A stretch of DNA of 64,000 bases from Duganella zoogloeoides (GTDB lineage: Bacteria > Pseudomonadota > Gammaproteobacteria > Burkholderiales > Burkholderiaceae_D). Under the pieces are notes generated by a model. The model was given only the letters and a program-made list of their open reading frames with translations. It was not told the DNA's origin and did no database searches. The DNA lies in assembly GCF_034479515.1 (NCBI RefSeq), contig NZ_CP140152.1, positions 1,240,001-1,304,000 of the forward strand, given 5' to 3'. Positions 1 to 6,968 of the stretch are shown piece after piece (the first letter of the stretch is position 1; each line of letters opens with the position of its first letter). The position numbers were made by a program, and so were the translations under genes.

Positions 1-150
1 AGCAAGGACCACTATGGCATCCACGGCACGCCCGAGCCGGCCAATATCGGCAAGACCCAGTCGCACGGATGCATCCGCCTGACCAACTGGGACGTGATGA
101 AAGTGGTGAAGGCGATCACGCGCGGCGCGACGGTGTTGTTGCAGGCTTGA
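1..150 (+). CDS. L,D-transpeptidase (YkuD domain), C-terminal fragment
   Basis: Only the last 49 codons lie in the window; the gene begins before base 1. The fragment contains the YkuD active-site signature: HGTPEP, then a short spacer, then SHGCIRLTNWD, with the catalytic cysteine in SHGC. Enzymes of this family form 3-3 cross-links in peptidoglycan or attach proteins to it, acting in the periplasm. The stop is the TGA at 148-150. The N-terminal part, including any signal peptide, cannot be judged. The family assignment is firm from the motif; the exact role is not. Confidence 0.9.
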   Translation, partial: SKDHYGIHGTPEPANIGKTQSHGCIRLTNWDVMKVVKAITRGATVLLQA

Positions 151-188
151 CCGGGTTACACTGGCGTTTTCCATGACGAGGATGCCGT

Positions 189-815
189 ATGACCGATACC
201 GCGCTGGACCTGATTTTTGATGACGCCGCGCTCGACAGCCGCCTGCAATGGCACTGCGAACCGGCCAACTGGCGCATTGACCCCGCCGCCCGCTGCCTGC
301 GCATCGCGCCCGATGCCAATACCGACTTCTGGCAGCGTACGCACTACGGTTTCCAGGTCGATAACGGCCACTTCCTCCATCTGCCAGCGTACGGCGATTT
401 CGTGCTCACCACCCGGGTCACGTCGAAGCCCGTGCATCAGTACGACCAGGCCGGCCTGATGGTGCGGTTGTCCGATGGCTGCTGGCTCAAGACGTCGGTG
501 GAGTTCGAGCCGGACGGCGATAACCGTTTGGGCGCCGTGGTCACCAACGGCCATTACTCGGACTGGTCCACCCAGCCGCTGCCCCGGCACATCGACACCG
601 TGTGGTTCCGCATCCGCGCCGAGGCCGAGGACTGCATCGTCGAGTCGTCGTTCGATGGCGAAACCTGGACCCAGATCCGCATCGCCCACCTGGCCGAACG
701 CGGCGCTGCCGCCAGCGTGGCCTGCGGCCTGTACGCGTGCAGCCCGAAGGCGGCCGGCTACCAGGCCGAATTCGCGTTCCTGTCGTTTGTTCCCGGCCGT
801 CTTCAACTTTACTGA
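189..815 (+). CDS. DUF1349 (concanavalin-A-like) domain protein
   Basis: A 208-residue protein with no signal peptide. The whole length fits the DUF1349 family, a beta-sandwich related to concanavalin-A-like lectins/glucanases and loosely annotated as 'regulation of enolase protein 1'. Visible features are the aromatic-rich opening (LQWHCEPANWRI), the DFWQRTHYGF segment and the DQAGLMVR stretch typical of the family. The biochemical role is unknown. It is followed after only 8 bases by the gamma-carbonic-anhydrase-like gene and may be co-transcribed with it. The family call rests on recognising these segments. Confidence 0.8.
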   Translation: MTDTALDLIFDDAALDSRLQWHCEPANWRIDPAARCLRIAPDANTDFWQRTHYGFQVDNGHFLHLPAYGDFVLTTRVTSKPVHQYDQAGLMVRLSDGCWLKTSVEFEPDGDNRLGAVVTNGHYSDWSTQPLPRHIDTVWFRIRAEAEDCIVESSFDGETWTQIRIAHLAERGAAASVACGLYACSPKAAGYQAEFAFLSFVPGRLQLY

Positions 816-823
816 AAGCCCTT

Positions 824-1354
824 ATGCCATTTACTTCCTACCTCGGTACCAGCCCCGTGCTCGGTGAAGACATCTACGTCCACGAATCGGCACAGGTGAT
901 CGGCGACGTGCAGATCGGCCGCGACAGCTCGGTATGGTGCAACACCGTGCTGCGCGGCGACGTCAACCGCATCGTCATCGGCGAGTGCAGCAATGTGCAG
1001 GATTTTGCCATGGGCCATGTCTCGCACAAGAGCGCATCGAAACCCGATGGCTCGCCGCTGACCATCGGTAACTACGTCACCATCGGCCATTCGGTGATCC
1101 TGCACGGCTGCACCATCGGTAACGAATGCCTGATCGGCATGGGCTCGATCATCATGGACGACGTGGTGGTGCAAGACCAGGTGATGGTCGGCGCCGGCAG
1201 CCTGGTCTCGCCCGGCAAGGTGCTGGAAAGCGGCCACCTGTACATCGGCCGCCCGGCCGTAAAGGCGCGGGCGCTGAGCGCGGAGGAGATCGCCTACCTC
1301 AAGTATTCGGCCGAGCATTATGTGCGGGTGAAGAACAACTATCTGGCCGGATAG
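824..1354 (+). CDS. gamma carbonic anhydrase family protein (left-handed beta-helix)
   Basis: A 176-residue protein made of hexapeptide repeats (for example VIGDVQIGRDSSVW, VTIGHSVILHGCTIG, CLIGMGSIIMDD) that form a left-handed beta-helix. The family includes YrdA/PaaY and gamma-type carbonic anhydrases. The likely zinc-ligand histidines are in MGHVSH and in the IGHSVILHG repeat. The start chosen is the ATG at 824, which gives the usual family N-terminus (a short strand, then the first repeat); reading further upstream only extends into the previous gene. Zinc binding is expected, but carbonic anhydrase activity is unproven for most members. Confidence 0.9.
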   Translation: MPFTSYLGTSPVLGEDIYVHESAQVIGDVQIGRDSSVWCNTVLRGDVNRIVIGECSNVQDFAMGHVSHKSASKPDGSPLTIGNYVTIGHSVILHGCTIGNECLIGMGSIIMDDVVVQDQVMVGAGSLVSPGKVLESGHLYIGRPAVKARALSAEEIAYLKYSAEHYVRVKNNYLAG

Positions 1355-1429
1355 CAGACCGCGCCACACCACGCTGCAGGAGAGTTGTAGAAAAACAATA
1401 GTGATCAACAGGCACCAACTATTGCTTGT

Positions 1430-1448
1430 AAATGAGAATCATTATTGT
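1430..1448 (+). promoter_or_regulatory. Fur box upstream of haem receptor
   Basis: AAATGAGAATCATTATTGT is close to the Fur consensus (TGATAATNATTATCA core), with most core positions kept. It lies about 70 bases before the receptor start at 1520, so the receptor and the HemS-like gene behind it are probably repressed by Fur with iron. Confidence 0.8.
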
Positions 1449-1519
1449 TAGTATGACTTTTTGCCAGCAATCGTAAGCGTCCGAGAGCCAGCCGTTCACA
1501 TACTCTCTCTGGATACTTT

Positions 1520-3874
1520 ATGGCTGCTACTCCTGCCCGGCACTGCGCCGCTGCTGTTCAATTCCCGCGTCCGCGCCTGATGCGCGTGGCTGTGCAATCT
1601 GCTTTGTTGACCTTGCTGGGCGCGGCGCTGCTGCCGGCGCACGCGCAGGAGGCGCAAGTCGCTGCTGCGGCCGCTGCGGCAGGCGCACCGGCGCTGGGCG
1701 AAATCGTGGTCCAGGCCAAGCGCGACGATCCGGCCTCCACCCGCAAGGGCACCACCACCGTGATCGGCGCCGAGCAGATCGAGCGCAACAACGCGGTGGA
1801 CATGGCCAATATCGCCCGCTATTCGCCACTGATCAGCGTGCCTGGCGCGGCCAGCGGCAGCGGCAACGTGTGGGACGGCGCCGGCAATACCGGCTTCAAT
1901 ATTCGTGGCGTGGAGGGCAACCGCGTGAGCATGGAGCTCGACGGCATCTCCTTGCCTGACGCCGCGCCCAAGCCGGACGGCAACACCATGAATGCCTTCG
2001 GCATCGGCCGCGACTACTTCGATCCCGAGACGTTTCACTACGTGAGCATCGGTTCGGGCGCCAGCCCGGCCGGCAGCGGCACGCCGGGCCTGGGCGGCTC
2101 GGTGTCGTTCGTGACCAAGTCGCCGGAGCAGTATCTTGATGGCACGCGCAAGGTGTACGGCGAATACAAGTTCGGCTACTCGGGTGAGCAGAACGCGCGC
2201 ATGCATGCATTCACGGCCGCTACCGAGATCAGCCCCAGCCTCAAGGCGCTGGTCGTGGGCGTGCACCGCCAGGGCGATGAACTCGATAGCAAGAGCAGCG
2301 TGCCGGTCAATCCCGATGACTGGGAAAGCAATGCCATCCTTGCCAAGCTGAACTGGCAAGTGGCGCCTGGCCACAAGCTCGGCTTTACCATCGACAGCTA
2401 CAAGGCCGACCATCACCGCGTCTACAACAACAAGACGGGCGCCCTGTATCCGCAAGGCGCGATCCAGGATTCGACCACCAAGCGCAACCGCTACAGTATC
2501 GAGCACAACTGGACCGACGCCGGCCTGGCGCTGTTCGACAGCCTGAAAACCCACGTGTACAAGCAGGATGCGTCGGTGGTGGACCAGACCAACGCCGCCT
2601 ACGTGAGCGGCGGCCAGCCGTACCTGCGCTTTATCGAGACCGGCTACTACAACGACAGCCGTGGACTGGTAATCGAGGCCAGCAAGAAACTGGGCACGGC
2701 AGCGTCGCTGTTCTATGGCGCCAACTATGAAACCCAGGAGTCGCGCCGCCCATGGTATGAAGACCGCACCGTGGTGCGCACCGGTGCGCACCAGATCACC
2801 CGCAAGAACCGCATGGCCGACATGGATACCGACAAGGTCGCCGCTTATGTGCGTGGCGAGTTCGGCTTCCCGCTGGCCGGCCACCAGGCCACCTTGACGC
2901 CGGGCCTGCGCGGCGAGCATCGCAAGCTGACGCCGAAGAATTTGCAGAACTACGCGATCGCCATTCCCAATGCCGCCAGCGAAGTCAAGGAGGAAAGCGA
3001 CTCGTACTTCACGCCGAGCCTGAACCTGTCGGTGGAACTGACGCCTACCCTGACCACCTACGCCCAGTATTCGCGCGGCACCCGCTTGCCCAATTCGGCC
3101 GAGCGCACCGGTACCTACGATTCGTTCAGTTACACCGGCGCTGGTGTCGGTTACGCAGTGCTGGGCAACGCCAACCTGCAAAAGGAAACCAGCAACGCCT
3201 TCGAGCTGGGCCTGAAAGGCACGGCCACGCCGGGCGTGGAGTTCAGCGCGTCGATGTTTTACACCCGTTATAACAACTTCATCGAGTACGCCACGCAGCC
3301 GGCCGATCCGGTCAATTTCCCGACCATCACCTTCGGATTGTTCCGTCCCGAGAACATCGGCAAGGCGCGCATCTGGGGCGGCGAATTCTCCAGCAACTTC
3401 CAGTTGGGCCAATGGCTGCAAGGCATGCAGGGCTATAGCGTCAACCTGGCTGCCGGCCTGTCGCGTGGCAATGCGGAGAACCAGTTGACGGGACAGAAGG
3501 GCGGCCTGGTATCGGTGCAGCCGTACAAGGCCAACGCGACCTTTGCCTGGGACGACCCGACCAAGCGCGGCGGCGCGGCGTTCACCATCAGTGGCGTGCG
3601 CAGCCAGCGCGCCGGCAACGACGTGATCGGTGGCGTGACTGCCGAACGGTTCCTGACGCCCGGCTACGGCGTGATGGACCTCACTGCTTACTGGAACATC
3701 AGCAAGCACGTCGAACTGAGCGCCGGCGCCTACAACCTCGGCGACAAGAAGTACTGGGACTTCGCCTCCTCGCGCGGCATGCCCACCGGCACCACGGTGG
3801 CCACGCGCGACGATATCGAACGCATGGCGCGTCCCGGACGCAATTACGCATTCACCCTGAAGGTCATCTACTAA
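1520..3874 (+). CDS. TonB-dependent receptor, haem/haemoglobin type
   Basis: A 784-residue outer-membrane receptor expected to import haem or a haem-protein ligand using TonB energy. A signal peptide is visible; the ATG at 1580 (residue 21) would give a more typical one starting MRVAVQSALLTLLG and ending AHA-QEAQ, so the start may be there. The TonB-box-like EIVVQAK is followed by the plug (FNIRGVEGNRVSMELDGISLP), as in the haemoglobin/transferrin/lactoferrin receptor family. The barrel holds GNANLQKE, which resembles the NPNL motif of haem receptors; TRLPNSAE sits where FRAP is usual, so that motif is not canonical. It ends in an aromatic residue (VIY). Fur box and HemS-like neighbour support the haem assignment. 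No haem ABC transporter is adjacent. Confidence 0.85.
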   Translation: MAATPARHCAAAVQFPRPRLMRVAVQSALLTLLGAALLPAHAQEAQVAAAAAAAGAPALGEIVVQAKRDDPASTRKGTTTVIGAEQIERNNAVDMANIARYSPLISVPGAASGSGNVWDGAGNTGFNIRGVEGNRVSMELDGISLPDAAPKPDGNTMNAFGIGRDYFDPETFHYVSIGSGASPAGSGTPGLGGSVSFVTKSPEQYLDGTRKVYGEYKFGYSGEQNARMHAFTAATEISPSLKALVVGVHRQGDELDSKSSVPVNPDDWESNAILAKLNWQVAPGHKLGFTIDSYKADHHRVYNNKTGALYPQGAIQDSTTKRNRYSIEHNWTDAGLALFDSLKTHVYKQDASVVDQTNAAYVSGGQPYLRFIETGYYNDSRGLVIEASKKLGTAASLFYGANYETQESRRPWYEDRTVVRTGAHQITRKNRMADMDTDKVAAYVRGEFGFPLAGHQATLTPGLRGEHRKLTPKNLQNYAIAIPNAASEVKEESDSYFTPSLNLSVELTPTLTTYAQYSRGTRLPNSAERTGTYDSFSYTGAGVGYAVLGNANLQKETSNAFELGLKGTATPGVEFSASMFYTRYNNFIEYATQPADPVNFPTITFGLFRPENIGKARIWGGEFSSNFQLGQWLQGMQGYSVNLAAGLSRGNAENQLTGQKGGLVSVQPYKANATFAWDDPTKRGGAAFTISGVRSQRAGNDVIGGVTAERFLTPGYGVMDLTAYWNISKHVELSAGAYNLGDKKYWDFASSRGMPTGTTVATRDDIERMARPGRNYAFTLKVIY

Positions 3875-3894
3875 TCTTTTTAACGGAGCCACCC

Positions 3895-5073
3895 ATGAAA
3901 CACCATCATCGATATGCACTGGCGCTGGCCAGCGCCTTGCTGCTGACCTCGGTAACCGGCAGCGCCGCCAACCTCGTCGAACAGTGGGACAAGCTGCGCG
4001 CCGAACAGCCGCGCCTGCCCGCGCGCGACGCCGCCAGGCAGCTCGGCGTGTCAGAAGCGGACTTGCTCGCCACCGGCCTGGGCAAGACCGTCACCCGCTT
4101 GCAGGACGACGGCACGGCGCCGCGCGAAATCATGCGCCGCGCGCTCGACCTGGGCAAGGTCATGGCACTGACGCGCAATGAAAACGGCGTGATCGAACGC
4201 ACCGGCGTTGCCACCCGCCTGAAACCGGACGAGGACGTGCAGACCCTGGACGAAGACAAGGAAAAAGAGCGCGAAGTACGCATGCGGAATATCGCCGGCG
4301 GCTACCTGGGCGGCGAGATCGACCTGCGCTTCTGGTTCGACAAATGGAAGTACGCGTTTGCCGTCGCCCAGCCGGGCAAGGATGGCGTGGTGGCGCGCAG
4401 CCTGCAGTTTTTTGACGCCAGCGGCAATGCCGTGCACAAGCTCTACGTGCGCAGCGACGCCGGCGCACCGGTGTTCGATAAACTGGTGGCCGACTTCCGC
4501 AACGCCAACCAGGGCCCGGACCTGAAAGTGGCAGCCGCACCGGTCAAGGCCAAGGAGAAGCCGGACAGCGAGATCGACGTCAAGGAATTCCAGCTGGCGT
4601 GGAACGAGATCAACGACGTCCACCAGTTCAACCGTTTGCTGACCGAATTTGGCGTTTCGCGCGAACAGGCGATGCGCCTGGCGCCACCGGGCGCGGCCGA
4701 GCGCATCACGCCGCAAGCGGTGCGCACGCTGCTCGAAGGCGTGGCCAGGAACCAGATCAAGTTCATGACCTTCCTCGGTAACGGCGCCACCATCCAGATC
4801 TACAGCGGCACCGTGAACAAGGTGGCGGAAGCGGGCGGTTACTTCAACGTGCTCGATCCCGAATTCAACCTGCACCTGCGCGACAGCGCGTTTGCCAGCG
4901 GCTGGGTGGTCAAGCGGGCAGGGGTGACGTCGGTGGAATTCTTCGATCAAAACAGCGAGCAGGTGGTGAGCTTCTTTGCCGTGCGCGAGCGCAACAAGCC
5001 AGCGCCGCAGCCATGGATCGACCTGGCCGCAGCACTGCCACGCGCCGACACCGCGCGCCAGGCCAGCCGTTAA
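3895..5073 (+). CDS. HemS/ChuS-like haem-degrading protein with an N-terminal signal peptide
   Basis: A 392-residue protein of the HemS/ChuS/HmuS family, normally cytoplasmic proteins of about 350 residues that bind and degrade haem. Two structural repeats are seen: residues about 27-205 (LRAEQPRLPARDAARQLGVSEADL, RSLQFFDASGNAVHKLYVR) and about 225-375 (DVHQFNRLLTEFGVSREQA, GNGATIQIYSGTV). His243 in DVHQF may be the axial haem ligand known in the family. Unusually, residues 1-25 look like a signal peptide: basic MKHHHR, hydrophobic core, then GSAAN. The start is supported by ACGGAG 8 bases upstream, and the next methionine is far inside the domain. Residues about 110-130 form an acidic insertion. 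It is co-transcribed with the receptor, 20 bases downstream of it. Confidence 0.85.
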   Translation: MKHHHRYALALASALLLTSVTGSAANLVEQWDKLRAEQPRLPARDAARQLGVSEADLLATGLGKTVTRLQDDGTAPREIMRRALDLGKVMALTRNENGVIERTGVATRLKPDEDVQTLDEDKEKEREVRMRNIAGGYLGGEIDLRFWFDKWKYAFAVAQPGKDGVVARSLQFFDASGNAVHKLYVRSDAGAPVFDKLVADFRNANQGPDLKVAAAPVKAKEKPDSEIDVKEFQLAWNEINDVHQFNRLLTEFGVSREQAMRLAPPGAAERITPQAVRTLLEGVARNQIKFMTFLGNGATIQIYSGTVNKVAEAGGYFNVLDPEFNLHLRDSAFASGWVVKRAGVTSVEFFDQNSEQVVSFFAVRERNKPAPQPWIDLAAALPRADTARQASR

Positions 5074-5132
5074 GAGTTCAGCGCAGGCAGCAGAGCACCA
5101 GCAGCACGGCGCGGATGAATTGGGTGAGACTT

Positions 5133-5160
5133 TGACATCCGCGCCACCAGTGCTATTATT
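5133..5160 (+). promoter_or_regulatory. sigma-70-type promoter of the antitoxin gene
   Basis: TTGACA (5133-5138) and TATTAT (5155-5160) are separated by 16 bases. The antitoxin ATG starts at 5167, only seven bases past the -10 box, so the transcript would begin at or next to the start codon (leaderless mRNA). No Shine-Dalgarno sequence is visible before the ATG, which agrees with this. Confidence 0.6.
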
Positions 5161-5166
5161 TTTGAC

Positions 5167-5385
5167 ATGAAGTTCATTACCGGAAAAATCGTGGCTGGCC
5201 AGGTAATCGTCGACGGTGCGCCGTTCGACGAAGGGACCGTCGTGTCGGTATTCACGCATGAAGCCGATGAACCGTTCGAGCTGAGCGACGGAGAAGAAGC
5301 TGCCTTGATGCTTTCGATCCAGGAAGCCGAGCGCGGTGAAGTGATTTCTGGCGCTGAACTGATTGCCAGTTTGCGTGGACCTTGA
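5167..5385 (+). CDS. putative antitoxin of a ParE-type toxin-antitoxin pair
   Basis: A 72-residue acidic protein with an N-terminal beta-strand pair (KFITGKIVAGQVIV) and a C-terminal helical stretch rich in Glu (EEAALMLSIQEAERGEVISGAELIASL). I cannot assign it to a named antitoxin family from sequence alone. The reasons for the call are its size and charge, the toxin-like gene that begins at a TTG overlapping its stop codon (TTGA), and the strong promoter just upstream. Antitoxins of this layout neutralise the toxin and often repress the operon. Confidence 0.6.
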   Translation: MKFITGKIVAGQVIVDGAPFDEGTVVSVFTHEADEPFELSDGEEAALMLSIQEAERGEVISGAELIASLRGP

Positions 5386-5688
5386 TTGCCCTATACGCCA
5401 TCAGCGTCACCCATCGTGCGGCTGCCGAGATACGGCAGCTAGCCGCTTGGTGGCAGCAGCACCGCCTTGCCCGCACCGGATGCCGTTCAGCTCGAACTGG
5501 AACGCGCATTCACACTCCTGTCCATGCTGCCAAAGGTTGGCGCTATCGCGAAGAACGCCAGACTGGCAAATGTCCGGCGCGTCCATCTTGCTAAAATCCA
5601 CCATCATCTGTACTACCGAATCACAGGTAATCGCGTCGAGATCCTGGCGCGGTGGCACACCAGTCGCCACAGCAAACCAGGCTTCTGA
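5382..5688 (+). pseudogene. ParE/RelE-superfamily toxin, frameshifted
   Basis: Two reading frames together make one ParE-like toxin of about 101 residues. The first, from the TTG at 5382, encodes IALYAISVTHRAAAEIRQLAAWWQQHR; the second, from about 5467, encodes LPAPDAVQLELERAF and continues to ARWHTSRHSKPGF at 5688. Removing one base between about 5463 and 5474 (in CGCCTTGCCCGC) joins them into a sequence that aligns without gaps to the family pattern WW-x4-APDA-x3-ELERAF, followed by VRRVHLAKIHHHLYYR. As read, the toxin is broken, unless this is a sequencing error in the C-run. The antitoxin remains intact. Confidence 0.75.
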
Positions 5689-5696
5689 AACAACGG

Positions 5697-6908
5697 TCAG
5701 CCCGCCAGCGCAGCGCGGCCGAGGGCGGGGTCGTCGGTGAAGAAGCCGTCGATGCCGGTGGCGATGTAGCGTTTCATTTCGGCGATCGAGCCGGCTTCGT
5801 TGCGGGCGGTGTCGGCGCCCTTGCGGAAGTCGGCGGCCAGGAAGCGGTTTTCCGGGCGGAAGGTCCACGGCTCGATACGCAGGCCGGCCTGGTGGGCGTC
5901 TTCCACCAGCGACGACGGTGCCGCCAAGCTGCCGTCTTGTTTCAACGGGATGATCGCGCGGGTCGGGGGCGCTACCACGTCGGCGTACCGGGCGATGTCG
6001 CGCAGGCCGGCCGGGGTGCACATCTGCTTGAAGGTCAGCTTGCCGCCGGCCGCTGCCACGTCCATCGGCCGCACATCCTCGCCGATCACCAGCTGCATCA
6101 GGCGCAGGTTGGCGCGCGTGGCCAGTTTGCTGCGCAGGTATTTCAGGTTGGCTACTTCGAACGACTGGATTTGCACCGGGTTGCGCCGCGTGTAATCGTG
6201 CGCGGCGATAATGGACAGGAAGCGGTCTTCCAGCGGCAAGCCGACGCTGGCGAAATAGGTCGAGTGCTTGAGTTCTGGCACGATGCCGATGATGCGCCCG
6301 TGCGCGGCTGCTTCGGCCGCGACGAAGTCGATGATTTCCTCGAACGTCACCACCTGGAACATGCCGTTGTACTCGGCGCTGCCGGGACGGAACTGCGGAA
6401 TGCGCTCGACCGCGCGCAGGGTTTTGAGTTCCGCCAGCGTGAAGTCGTCAACGAACCAGCCGTCGTGCGCTTCGCCGTCGATGGTCTTGCGCGTCTTGCG
6501 GCTGGCGAATTGCTTGTGGCTGGCCACATCGGTGGTCTCGCTCAGGTAGGCTTCGTGGCGCGCGACCAGCACGCCATCCTTGGTGCTGCACAGGTCCGGC
6601 TCCACGTAATCGGCGCCATCGACGATGGCCCTGGCGTACGCGGCCAGCGTGTGTTCGGGACGCAGCGCGCTGGCGCCGCGATGGCCGAATACCAGTGGAC
6701 GTTTGCCACCGGCGACGCCGCCAGCGCCCAGCGGCGCAATCCCCGGCATGCCGGACTGGTCAATACCAGCAGCCGGCGTTGCTGCCAGCACCGAAGCTGG
6801 CAGCAATAGCGAAGCGCCAGTGACCGTAGCAACTGCGGCGGCTGTCTGAATAAAACCGCGCCGTGACAAGCTGCCCGGCAACGGCGATGCAAAAGTTGAT
6901 TGGGTCAT
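5697..6908 (-). CDS. glpQ: glycerophosphodiester phosphodiesterase, Tat-exported
   Basis: A 403-residue periplasmic enzyme that cleaves glycerophosphodiesters to glycerol-3-phosphate and an alcohol. The N-terminus has a twin-arginine signal (SRRGFIQTAAA, residues 15-25, then a hydrophobic stretch and a likely cut after VLA). The GDPD catalytic set is visible: GHRGAS (His76, Arg77), PEHTLAAY, VEPDL (Glu103, Asp105) and ARHE (His118). It resembles periplasmic GlpQ more than cytosolic UgpQ. It lies 60 bases downstream of the TonB receptor on the same strand and is probably transcribed from the receptor's Pho-box promoter. The pairing suggests the product phosphate or glycerol-3-phosphate is used during phosphate limitation. 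Confidence 0.92.
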   Translation of the reverse strand: MTQSTFASPLPGSLSRRGFIQTAAAVATVTGASLLLPASVLAATPAAGIDQSGMPGIAPLGAGGVAGGKRPLVFGHRGASALRPEHTLAAYARAIVDGADYVEPDLCSTKDGVLVARHEAYLSETTDVASHKQFASRKTRKTIDGEAHDGWFVDDFTLAELKTLRAVERIPQFRPGSAEYNGMFQVVTFEEIIDFVAAEAAAHGRIIGIVPELKHSTYFASVGLPLEDRFLSIIAAHDYTRRNPVQIQSFEVANLKYLRSKLATRANLRLMQLVIGEDVRPMDVAAAGGKLTFKQMCTPAGLRDIARYADVVAPPTRAIIPLKQDGSLAAPSSLVEDAHQAGLRIEPWTFRPENRFLAADFRKGADTARNEAGSIAEMKRYIATGIDGFFTDDPALGRAALAG

Positions 6909-6968
6909 CGGAGTCTGTCTCGATAAACCGCGCCGGGTCTAGCCTCCCGGCAGCGGCATGGTAAAAAA

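Noticed and set aside
1496..3919. Long minus-strand open frame of 807 codons
   Set aside because: It is antisense to the TonB receptor, has no recognisable domain and is His/Gly/Arg-rich as expected for a shadow frame in GC-rich DNA.
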